This document shows, one piece after another, positions 56,722 to 64,000 of a DNA stretch of 64,000 nucleotides (the stretch's first letter is position 1; each line of letters opens with the position of its first letter). The notes beneath the pieces are model-generated. The model did no database searches and was not told the DNA's origin. It was given only the letters and a program-made list of their open reading frames with translations. A program made the position numbers and the translations under genes. Source of the stretch: DASRLE01 sp963825315 (GTDB lineage: Bacteria; Verrucomicrobiota; Verrucomicrobiia; Limisphaerales; Palsa-1400); contig CAWGST010000002.1 in the NCBI GenBank assembly GCA_963825315.1, positions 744,001 through 808,000 on the forward strand, written 5' to 3'.

Positions 56722-57048
56722 TGTCGTGAGGCTACCACGGCCCCGCCGTCGCCAAAAGTCAAATCACCGCCGCCGCACTCCAAACCCCGGCATGATCGCT
56801 GCCGGGTTATGCCGCTGACAGCGTTCCAGTCCGGAAAGGGGAATAAGGAAAGAGTCCTTGGTTCCCATTCCTCTGCCAATCATTCCCTTGCCCAATCTTC
56901 TTTGCCTGTTTCTCAAGTCTTTGCCGCGCAAGGCCTTGAACCTGTTTTCACCACGGGAGGCGCCGATTACAAAAATAGTTTAAAATAAATGTGTACAAAA
57001 TCACACTTGTATGCTATGATAGTTTAGTAATGCCTGGCTGAATGGGCC
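56722..57048. other. Intergenic region between divergent TRAP and acetate kinase loci
   Basis: About 330 bp with no ORF of note. A promoter candidate TGTACA (56992-56997), 17 nt, TATGAT (57015-57020) points rightward to the gene at 57049. A TGTG/CACA dyad surrounds the -35 region. Confidence 0.45.
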
Positions 57049-57666
57049 ATGCCGAAAAACTGGAATATTGAAACCACCGCAAACCCCCTCCGCATTATGA
57101 AGGCCCGCCATGGCAAAATCGCCCGCCTGCCCCGCTCTGTCCGCGACGAATTGAATGAACGCCTGGAACGATCCGAGGAAAGCCCCCAACGGCTCGAATG
57201 GCTCAACACCTTGCCGCAGGCGCGGAAAGTCGTGCAAAACGACTTCGTCGGTGTCCCGATCAGCAAGCAGATCGACAAGTACGGACATGAGAAAGCGGCT
57301 GCAAAGGAAGCAGAATCGGTCAAACTGACCCGAAAGCGGCGGACAGTTAAACAGGCCAGGAAAACCAGGCCCAGGAAAGTGTATAAACCGTTGGAGGACA
57401 ACGAGATGGAGGGTGACATGGAGCAGGAATCCAGTCAGGACCAGTCAAAGTCAGTCAAAGTGAATCAAACCGATTTGGCACCCATAAGTCCCATTCCTCC
57501 CGTAGCTCCCATAACTCCCATCTCCCCGGCAGAGGATTCCGAGGCCAGGGAGTTCCAACGGGGGACGGACTTGACGGAAAAAGGGGATGCTGTGGCTAAA
57601 AACTTCAGCCTTCAGCATTTTTTTGGTCTTTGCCGGTTCCAATTTATGGTTCAATATTGGGAAGGT
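57049..57666 (+). pseudogene. Truncated hypothetical gene in frame with acetate kinase
   Basis: About 206 codons preceding ackA without a stop. Residues 14-74 (KARHGKIARLPRSVRDELNE, RLEWLNTLPQARKVVQNDFV, GVPISKQ) match the start of a short hypothetical protein family common in Verrucomicrobiota, which normally continues differently. The rest is basic, then low-complexity (PISPIPPVAPITPISP). It is likely the fragment of another gene that now reads into ackA; acetate kinase has its own start. Confidence 0.5.
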
Positions 57667-58869
57667 ATGCATTCCGTCCTGACCATCAATGGCGGTTCGT
57701 CGAGCATCAAGTTCGCGCTTTATCAGGCCGGCGGTCCGCTGAAGCGGGGTCTTTATGGAAAGGTGGACCGCATCGGCCTGAGCGGGACGAATCTGGCCTT
57801 CAAGAACCCGGCCGGGAATCAGCAGGACAGCCGCAACCTTGCCGCTTCCGATCACAAATCAGCGGCGAATTCCCTGATTGATTGGCTTGAAAAGCAGAAT
57901 GGCTTCGAATCGGTCCGGGCTGTCGGACATCGTGTGGTCCACGGCATGAAACACACCGAGCCTGAGATTGTTACCCGGGAATTGTTGGACGAACTGCATC
58001 GCCTCAGGCCTTATGACCCGGATCATCTCCCCCGCGAGATTGAATTGATCGAGACGTTCCGCCAGCGCCATCCGAAACTGCCCCAAGTGGCCTGTTTCGA
58101 CACGGCGTTTCACCAGACCATGCCGCGTGTGGCCAGCCTGTTGCCCATTCCGCGGCGTTTCGACGCCAGGGGAATTCAGCGCTACGGTTTCCACGGTTTG
58201 TCGTATGCTTATCTGATGGAAGAACTGGCGCGCCTCGGCAACCCGGCGGCAACGACCGGCCGCGTGATCCTGGCGCACCTCGGCAACGGCGCCAGCATGG
58301 CCGCCGTGCGCAATGGAAAAAGTATTGACACCAGCATGGGCTTCACCCCGACGGCGGGATTGGTGATGAGCACCCGCTCGGGCGATTTGGATCCCGGCCT
58401 GGCGCCGTATCTGGAGCGAACCGAGCAGATGACCACCAAACAGTTTTACGAAATGGTCAACCATAAATCCGGGCTGCTCGGAGTTTCGGAGTCCAGTTCC
58501 GACATGCGGGATTTGCTCGACCGTGAGACGCAGGACGTGCGGGCGGCGGAAGCCGTGGCCTTGTTTTGTTACCAGGCCAAAAAGTGGATCGGCTCCTTCA
58601 CCGCCGCGCTCGGCGGATTGGACACGCTTGTCTTCTCAGCAGGCATCGGCGAAAATGCGCCGCCGGTTCGCGCGCGGATTTGTGAAGGGCTGGGCTTCCT
58701 CGGCATCGAACTGAATGAGTCGCGCAATGCGGAGAATGCGGCCGTGATTTCCGCAGAGGGCGGTCGCGTCGTCGTGCGCGTCATCCGCACGGACGAGGAA
58801 CTCATGATTGCGCGCTCGGTCTGCCGCATTCTCGGACCCGGCGCGGTGAATAGAAGCGCAGGAGTCTGA
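57667..58869 (+). CDS. ackA: Acetate kinase
   Basis: 400 residues from the ATG at 57667 (ribosome-binding site GGGAAGG); this start matches the family N-terminus VLTINGGSSSIKFAL. Conserved blocks: AVGHRVVHGMKHTEP, ACFDTAFHQTMP, YGFHGLSYAYLMEE, HLGNGASMAAVRNGKSIDTS, STRSGDLDPG and VFSAGIGENAPPVR. Interconverts acetyl phosphate + ADP and acetate + ATP. With the phosphoketolase at 61133 it forms a short energy-yielding route from xylulose-5-phosphate/fructose-6-phosphate. The frame is open upstream into another coding fragment, so a 606-residue fusion cannot be excluded. Confidence 0.93.
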   Translation: MHSVLTINGGSSSIKFALYQAGGPLKRGLYGKVDRIGLSGTNLAFKNPAGNQQDSRNLAASDHKSAANSLIDWLEKQNGFESVRAVGHRVVHGMKHTEPEIVTRELLDELHRLRPYDPDHLPREIELIETFRQRHPKLPQVACFDTAFHQTMPRVASLLPIPRRFDARGIQRYGFHGLSYAYLMEELARLGNPAATTGRVILAHLGNGASMAAVRNGKSIDTSMGFTPTAGLVMSTRSGDLDPGLAPYLERTEQMTTKQFYEMVNHKSGLLGVSESSSDMRDLLDRETQDVRAAEAVALFCYQAKKWIGSFTAALGGLDTLVFSAGIGENAPPVRARICEGLGFLGIELNESRNAENAAVISAEGGRVVVRVIRTDEELMIARSVCRILGPGAVNRSAGV

Positions 58870-58890
58870 CTTGGAATGGTTGCCAACCCC

Positions 58891-59748
58891 TCAAACTTTT
58901 TTCCGATTTCTCGCGGCCTGAACCCACTCGGCGACCAAGCCTGGCAAACGATCAACGACTTCACGGCCAAAGAGAACTTCGTCAACGTATCCCATGTGGA
59001 GCATGTCGATGATCCGGCACAGGTAAGATCGCCCGCAATCCCACCAAGTGAATCGGTCATCCAAGACGAGGTAATGCTTCACGTCTACGCCCTCGGAATG
59101 GCGCAACTCTTCAAGTTCAAGTCCATCCAACAAAGTTTCATAGACCCCATCCGCAACACGGCTGCCAAAGGTTGTCGTGTGGTAGTATTCTTTGATCTCC
59201 CAAATAGCGATTGGGTTTATGGCGGACGGAAAAGCGCCATCAACACGCCGGGCAAGCGTTCGGAGCGGCATTCCGTCTGCCGTGACGCTGGTAAGCCTGT
59301 GCGGATCAAGCTCGCAGTCGAACTCGGCACGGTGAGCGTCAACAATCATGCTCACCATGCCTGTCAAGAACGCGGGCTTTTTCTTTGTGCCCTTTTGCTT
59401 GTTCATCGGAACGAGCGTTCTGGATTTCAGCGAAGCCCGAAGTTCTCGGAAAAGTTTTCCTGCCTGGCGTACGTCCATCAGAAGCGGTCGCACCGTGTGG
59501 TTGATCGCCTGCGCCCGGAAAGAAAAGTAATCAGTCAGTTTCAGGCCAAGCTCAGTCAAATTCCCTCCGGGATCGAAGACATGCTTGGTGGCAAGTTGAA
59601 GTTCCACGAGTGCGTTTTTGATCTGATCTTCCGAAGGGACGAGGATGCTGCTGGTCGGCCTGTCTGTGTAGCCGATTTGCTGGCTGATCGTGCGAACGTT
59701 GGCCCAAAAATGTTTGGGCAATCCTTGAAAGCGGCTGTCTGGCTTCAC
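58891..59748 (-). CDS. Type II restriction endonuclease (PD-(D/E)XK-like)
   Basis: 285 residues. A PD-(D/E)XK-type centre is suggested by DGAFPSAINPIAIWEIKEYY (D near residue 168, E-x-K near 180). Other blocks: LLMDVRQAGKLFRELRASLK and YLVLDDRFTWWDCGRSYL. No recognition-site subfamily could be assigned. It overlaps the XRE regulator by 4 bp and lies opposite a D12-class adenine methyltransferase, a classic control-protein/restriction/modification order. Confidence 0.75.
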   Translation of the reverse strand: MKPDSRFQGLPKHFWANVRTISQQIGYTDRPTSSILVPSEDQIKNALVELQLATKHVFDPGGNLTELGLKLTDYFSFRAQAINHTVRPLLMDVRQAGKLFRELRASLKSRTLVPMNKQKGTKKKPAFLTGMVSMIVDAHRAEFDCELDPHRLTSVTADGMPLRTLARRVDGAFPSAINPIAIWEIKEYYHTTTFGSRVADGVYETLLDGLELEELRHSEGVDVKHYLVLDDRFTWWDCGRSYLCRIIDMLHMGYVDEVLFGREVVDRLPGLVAEWVQAARNRKKV

Positions 59749-59984
59749 GAAACATCCTTTTCGAATCGGCGAACGAAATCACCCAAAGAGATTCCCAATG
59801 CTTTGCAAATCTGTCTCAACTCGACCAGATCAAGCCTCCGTTCACCGGATTCGTATTTACTGACGAATGACTGTGGCTGTTCAACTCGTTCGGCTACTTC
59901 AGCCTGGGTCAAGCCAGACTCCGAGCGCACGGATCGCAGTAGCGCCGCCAGCTTTTCGCTTTCTGTGCTGCTCAAGCTCTTGCC
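59745..59984 (-). CDS. XRE-family controller protein of the restriction-modification system
   Basis: 79 residues from the ATG at 59984 (MGKSLSSTESEKLAALLRSV); the longer frame to 60092 would overlap the methyltransferase start. Helix-turn-helix is clear: SGLTQAEVAERVEQPQSFVS and DLVELRQICKALGISLGDF. C-proteins delay restriction gene expression until DNA is methylated. The 95-bp gap to the methyltransferase start should hold both promoters. Confidence 0.82.
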   Translation of the reverse strand, partial: GKSLSSTESEKLAALLRSVRSESGLTQAEVAERVEQPQSFVSKYESGERRLDLVELRQICKALGISLGDFVRRFEKDVS

Positions 59985-60079
59985 CATTTGGAGCAGATTA
60001 ACCAGATCGCGGCCAAAATCCCAAATCGGGATATTGCGCTTGCCTTCCCGTCCGAATTGGCGTTGAATGGTGACGAAAC

Positions 60080-60958
60080 GTGCAATTGGCATTTTTTAAC
60101 TCGTATGACCAGGAGAGCATTCAAGCTCCCTCTGGCCAATTGTTGAAGTGGATCGGCAACAAGCAGCGATTCGCTGCGGAAATTGTGTCCTTTTTCCCTC
60201 AACGATTCGGCTGTTATTACGAACCGTTTCTCGGCAGCGGCGCTGTTCTGGCAACGCTCGCCCCCAAGAAAGCCGTTGGGTCAGACAGTTTCCATCTGCT
60301 CATCGATATCTGGCTAACGCTCGTCTCCGACCCTGAACTTCTGAAGGTTTGGTATGCCGAACGGTGGCACGAAATGGCGGCGAGCGGAAAGGAGGAAGCC
60401 TATGAGCGAATCAAAGCGCGCTACAACGCCAAGCCGAACGGTGCTGACCTGTTGTTCTTGTGCCGCGCTTGCTATGGCGGAGTGGTAAGATTTCGGAAGG
60501 CCGATGGCTTCATGTCAACTCCATGCGGCGTTCATGATCCAATCTCCCCCATCTCATTCAACAAACGAGTTGATGAATGGCATCGGCGGGCCAAACACAC
60601 GCGGATCAAGCGTGCAGATTATCGCGAAGTCATGGGCGAGGCAACCGCAGGCGATTTAGTGTATTGCGATCCGCCTTATACCTACAGCCAGACGATCCTT
60701 TACGGTGCGCAGGCCTTCAGTCTGGCAGATTTGTTTGACACAATCGCTGACTGCAAGAAACGAGGCGTTTTTGTCGCATTGAGTATTGATGGAACAAAGC
60801 GTTCCGGAGACTTGTTCTGCGACGTTAAAGTTCCGGACGGTTTGTTTAGCCGCGAGGTCATGGTTCACTGCGGGCGCTCCATGCTTCGGCGGTTTCAGTT
60901 GTCAGGGCAGACCTTGGAAACGGAAGAGGTTTCAGATCGGCTGCTCTTGACCTATTGA
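60080..60958 (+). CDS. D12-class DNA adenine methyltransferase
   Basis: 292 residues of the Dam/D12 class (alpha group N6-adenine). Motif X/I region GQLLKWIGNKQRFAAEIVSF and YYEPFLGSGAVLATL (about 20-60), motif IV DPPY in GDLVYCDPPYTYSQ (about 195), and FVALSIDGTK later. It protects host DNA against the neighbouring restriction enzyme. Recognition sequence cannot be told from sequence alone. Confidence 0.9.
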   Translation: MQLAFFNSYDQESIQAPSGQLLKWIGNKQRFAAEIVSFFPQRFGCYYEPFLGSGAVLATLAPKKAVGSDSFHLLIDIWLTLVSDPELLKVWYAERWHEMAASGKEEAYERIKARYNAKPNGADLLFLCRACYGGVVRFRKADGFMSTPCGVHDPISPISFNKRVDEWHRRAKHTRIKRADYREVMGEATAGDLVYCDPPYTYSQTILYGAQAFSLADLFDTIADCKKRGVFVALSIDGTKRSGDLFCDVKVPDGLFSREVMVHCGRSMLRRFQLSGQTLETEEVSDRLLLTY

Positions 60959-61132
60959 CCAGCGCGCCTGTGGGGCGAAGCCGCGCAGACTTTGCAAGCC
61001 GGATTGGCATAACGCCTTGTCTCGCTCGCGGCAAAAGCGGATGAGTTGGCGCGCAGCCGAACGGGAGACGAAAAGAATGCGGTGGAGTTGGCGAACCTCC
61101 TGTACATTGGAATCAACGGAAGCAATTAAAGC
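60959..61132. other. Short gap before xfp with a coding-like remnant
   Basis: 174 bp. The last 60 bp (region CTCCTGTACATTGGAATCAA) look like a relic of coding DNA but have no start. It may be a junction left by insertion of the restriction-modification genes between ackA and xfp. Confidence 0.35.
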
Positions 61133-63523
61133 ATGAATGCAAAGACAAAGACCCTAACGCCGGAGCTGCTCCACAAGATGGATGCCTACTGGCGCGCCGC
61201 CAACTATCTGTCGGTCGGCCAGATTTATCTTTACGACAATCCGCTGCTAAAACGGCCGCTGACGCTCGCGGATGTGAAGCACATGCTGCTGGGACACTGG
61301 GGCACGACCCCCGGGCAGAACTTCATTTACGTCCACCTGAACCGGATCATCAAAAAATACGACCTCGACATGATTTACGTCTCCGGTCCCGGACACGGCG
61401 GCCCGGCCGTCGTGGGCAACACTTATCTCGAGGGCACTTACAGCGAGATCTATCCCAACATCAGCCAGGATGAAGCCGGGCTGCGAAAGCTCTTTCTTCA
61501 GTTTTCGTTTCCCGGCGGCATTCCCAGCCACGCCGCGCCGGAGACTCCCGGCTCGATCCACGAGGGCGGCGAGTTGGGCTATTCGCTCAGCCATTCGTTC
61601 GGGGCCGTCTTCGACAATCCCGATCTCGTCGTCGCCTGCGTCGTGGGCGATGGCGAGGCGGAAACCGGACCGCTGGCCACGGCATGGCATTCCAACAAGT
61701 TTCTCAATCCGGCTACCGACGGCGCGGTGCTGCCGATCCTGCACCTCAACGGCTACAAAATTTCCAACCCGACCGTCCTTGCTCGCATCACCCGCGAGGA
61801 ATTGGAACAGTTGCTCCGCGGCTATGGTTGGACGCCCTGCTTTGTCGAGGGTCACGAGCCTGAGCTGATGCACGAAGCCATGGCCGCGACGCTCGACACG
61901 GTGGTGGAGCAAATCAAAAAAATCCAGCAGGACGCCCGCGTCCACGGCAACATCGCGCGTCCGCGCTGGCCAATGATCGTGCTCAATTCACCCAAGGGCT
62001 GGACGGGGCCGAAGTGGGTTGATGGGTTGCAGATTGAAGGGACCTTCCGTTCGCACCAAGTGCCGCTCTCCGACCCGGCCGCGCATCCCGAACACCTCAA
62101 GCTTTTGGAAGATTGGCTGAAGAGTTACCGGCCGGAGGAACTCTTCGATGAGCGGGGCCGCCTGAAACCGGAACTGGCCGAACTGGCCCCCAAAGGCCAG
62201 CGGCGCATGGGCGCCAATCCCCACGCCAACGGCGGCATTCTGCTCCGCGATCTGCGGATGCCGGATTTCCGCGACTACGCGGAGGACGTGCCCTCGCCGG
62301 GGATGCCCGGAATCGGCGACACCCATGTGCTCGGACGTTTCCTGCGCGATGTGGCCAGGCTGAACAATGAGCAGCGGAATTTCCGGGTCTTTGGCCCTGA
62401 CGAGACGCTCTCCAACGGCCTGGAGAGCCTCTTTGAAGTGACCCAACGCCAATGGGATGCCGCGACGGCGCCGAACGACGAATTTCTCGCGCCCGCCGGG
62501 CGCGTGATGGAAATGCTGAGCGAGCACCAATGCGAGGGCTGGCTGGAGGGATACCTGCTCACCGGCCGGCATGGACTCTTCAACTGCTACGAGGCCTTCA
62601 TCCATATTGTTGACTCGATGTTCAACCAGCACGCCAAGTGGCTGAAGGTGACGTTGAACCTGCCCTGGCGGCGGAAGATCGCCTCGTTAAACTACCTGCT
62701 GGCCTCGCATGTCTGGCGCCAGGACCACAACGGCTTCACGCACCAGGACCCCGGTTTCATTGACCATGTAGTCAACAAGAAGGCCGGGGTCGTGCGCGTT
62801 TACCTTCCGCCGGATGCCAACTGCCTGCTTTCGGTGATGGACCACTGCCTGCGCAGCCGCCATTACGTCAACGTCGTCATCGCCGGCAAACACCCGGCGC
62901 CGCAGTGGCTGGCGATGGACGCCGCCGTCAAGCACTGCACCGAGGGCATCGGCATCTGGCAATGGGCCTCCAACGACCAGGGCGTTGCGCCCGACGTGGT
63001 CATGGCCTGCTGTGGCGACGTGCCCACGCTGGAGACGCTCGCCGCCGTCTTCATTATGCGCCGGCATCTGCCCGATCTGAGAATCCGGGTGGTCAACGTC
63101 GTTGACCTCATGAAGCTGCAGCCGCAAACCGAGCACCCGCACGGATTGAGCGACATGGATTTCGACGAACTCTTTACCAAGAACAAGCCGGTCATCTTCG
63201 CCTTCCATGCCTATCCGTGGTTGATCCACCGGCTGACCTACCGCCGCGCCAACCACGACAACATCCACGTTCGCGGCTACAAGGAGGAGGGTACCATCAC
63301 CACGCCCTTCGACATGACGGTGCTGAACGAGATGGACCGGTTCCACCTCGTGATGGACACCATTGACCGCGTGCCGCGGACAGGCGAAAAGGGCATCTAC
63401 CTGAAGCAGCAGCTCAAGGACAAGCTGATCGAGCACAAGGAGTACATTGACAAATACGGCCAGGACATGCCGGAGATTCGGAATTGGAAATGGGGCGCGG
63501 CCAACGCAGGCAAAGCTTCGTGA
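61133..63523 (+). CDS. xfp: Phosphoketolase (xylulose-5-phosphate/fructose-6-phosphate)
   Basis: 796 residues, the normal length. Thiamine diphosphate enzyme: GHGGPAVVGNTYLEGTYSEI (about 85), GGIPSHAAPETPGSIHEGGE (about 127), GDGEAETGPLATAWH (TPP-binding, about 175), LTGRHGLFNCYEAF, QDHNGFTHQDPGFIDH (about 525) and PPDANCLLSVMDHC. Splits xylulose-5-phosphate (and often fructose-6-phosphate) into acetyl phosphate and glyceraldehyde-3-phosphate or erythrose-4-phosphate. With ackA it yields ATP and acetate. Usually adjacent to ackA, but here separated by 2.2 kb of restriction-modification genes. Confidence 0.97.
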   Translation: MNAKTKTLTPELLHKMDAYWRAANYLSVGQIYLYDNPLLKRPLTLADVKHMLLGHWGTTPGQNFIYVHLNRIIKKYDLDMIYVSGPGHGGPAVVGNTYLEGTYSEIYPNISQDEAGLRKLFLQFSFPGGIPSHAAPETPGSIHEGGELGYSLSHSFGAVFDNPDLVVACVVGDGEAETGPLATAWHSNKFLNPATDGAVLPILHLNGYKISNPTVLARITREELEQLLRGYGWTPCFVEGHEPELMHEAMAATLDTVVEQIKKIQQDARVHGNIARPRWPMIVLNSPKGWTGPKWVDGLQIEGTFRSHQVPLSDPAAHPEHLKLLEDWLKSYRPEELFDERGRLKPELAELAPKGQRRMGANPHANGGILLRDLRMPDFRDYAEDVPSPGMPGIGDTHVLGRFLRDVARLNNEQRNFRVFGPDETLSNGLESLFEVTQRQWDAATAPNDEFLAPAGRVMEMLSEHQCEGWLEGYLLTGRHGLFNCYEAFIHIVDSMFNQHAKWLKVTLNLPWRRKIASLNYLLASHVWRQDHNGFTHQDPGFIDHVVNKKAGVVRVYLPPDANCLLSVMDHCLRSRHYVNVVIAGKHPAPQWLAMDAAVKHCTEGIGIWQWASNDQGVAPDVVMACCGDVPTLETLAAVFIMRRHLPDLRIRVVNVVDLMKLQPQTEHPHGLSDMDFDELFTKNKPVIFAFHAYPWLIHRLTYRRANHDNIHVRGYKEEGTITTPFDMTVLNEMDRFHLVMDTIDRVPRTGEKGIYLKQQLKDKLIEHKEYIDKYGQDMPEIRNWKWGAANAGKAS

Positions 63524-64000
63524 TTACGCCAGGGAAACGGCGCGGCCACCGTGCAAGGCGGAATCGTGGCAGGCGTCCATGACTTGCTGCGTTTTCAAGG
63601 CCCACATCGGCCAGTCGGGGTTGAGGTTTCCGGTGACCGCCTGCCGGGCGAAGTTGCGGAACATTTGCGAGTCTTGGGCCGGGGCGCGGCTGTCGGTGTG
63701 TTGGGCGGCGCAGTCGCAACACTTGACCCGCTCCTCGGCCCCGTTGACCTCGAACGAAGGCTCGTGGACGCTGGCCGGATGAGCAAAATCGGCCACGCGC
63801 AAATAGCCGTTTGCGCCGCCGACATGGACCCAATTCTGAAATTGGGCGCGGAATGAACAGTAAAAACCCAATGATGGGCCATCGGCGAAAATCAATTCGC
63901 CGGAAAAATCGGCTGGCGTGGCGGAAGGGCTGAGGCGGTTGCCGCGGACCGAGAGGATCCTGCCAGTGACTTCGCGGGGCAGTTGCCATTTCATGGCCCA
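63524..64000 (-). CDS. Gfo/Idh/MocA-family oxidoreductase, C-terminal part
   Basis: The last about 158 codons of a gene running in from the right edge. The C-terminal beta-sheet domain of a Gfo/Idh/MocA oxidoreductase is recognisable: GELIFADGPSLGFYCSFRAQ, GGANGYLRVADFAH, and the closing QDSQMFRNFARQAVTGN, NPDWPMWALKTQQVMDACHD. These enzymes use NAD(P) to oxidise or reduce sugars or related compounds; the cofactor domain lies outside the window. The internal ATG at 63994 is not the true start. Ends 1 bp from the convergent xfp stop. Confidence 0.82.
   Translation of the reverse strand, partial: WAMKWQLPREVTGRILSVRGNRLSPSATPADFSGELIFADGPSLGFYCSFRAQFQNWVHVGGANGYLRVADFAHPASVHEPSFEVNGAEERVKCCDCAAQHTDSRAPAQDSQMFRNFARQAVTGNLNPDWPMWALKTQQVMDACHDSALHGGRAVSLA

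Overview
The window reads as chromosome from a Gram-negative bacterium, most likely a Verrucomicrobiota of the Pedosphaera/Limisphaerales type. That placement is inferred from an MlaEFD-type outer-membrane lipid transporter, UbiE/MenG, large secreted LVIVD/LamG/S74 surface proteins and the general gene style. No rRNA or other taxonomic marker is present.

Layout. (1) 0-9.3 kb is ordinary chromosome: YbjQ-like protein, YebC, an HpnN-like RND exporter, a secreted protein, mlaE-mlaF-mlaD, ubiE and a canonical tRNA-Gly(GCC). (2) 9.4-13.2 kb holds a SNF2 helicase and its SWIM-finger partner. (3) 13.2-19.9 kb is the most unusual part. About 600 nt of strongly structured, non-coding sequence, with a candidate promoter at its head and a perfect 11-bp terminator at its end, is followed by an array of about 27 tRNA genes or tRNA-like folds. 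An IS1634-family element interrupts the array, small ORFs and CCA-to-CCA linker hairpins lie between its tRNAs, and an HNH protein gene follows it. In 26 of the 27 T-loops the nearly universal U55 is G, yet acceptor stems, anticodons, encoded CCA ends and several identity elements are intact. (4) 19.9-43.3 kb is a gas-vesicle locus in two minus-strand operons. Operon A runs from a sigma-54 promoter through gvpA, a GvpC-like gene, gvpN, a GvpV-like gene, gvpF/L, gvpG, a tandem ArsA-like ATPase, a GvpA-family/GvpK fusion, gvpJ and a hybrid sensor kinase. Operon B holds an unknown gene, an NtrC-type activator, gvpH, a CDC48 AAA+ ATPase, a second gvpF/L, a PAS histidine kinase and a receiver protein. 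An IS110 element, a repeat-rich secreted protein with an S74 chaperone domain, a second secreted protein and a VapBC-like pair separate the operons. (5) 43.7-49.6 kb has an OmpR/PhoB-type two-component system and a large secreted TPR/CBM9/LamG protein.

(6) 50.1-64 kb has a Ski2-like helicase broken by two frameshifts, a TRAP transporter set (fused DctQM, DctP, TatT), acetate kinase and phosphoketolase separated by a type II restriction-modification system, and the end of a Gfo/Idh/MocA oxidoreductase. Phosphoketolase makes acetyl phosphate that acetate kinase can convert to acetate and ATP.

A 45-bp direct repeat (41/45 identical) of the tRNA-Gly 3' end and its downstream flank occurs at 9292-9336 and again, without the rest of a tRNA, at 50099-50143. 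This suggests that the roughly 41 kb carrying the tRNA array and gas-vesicle genes is or was an integrated island, although no integrase is visible. All functions are assigned by reading motifs; no database search was run.
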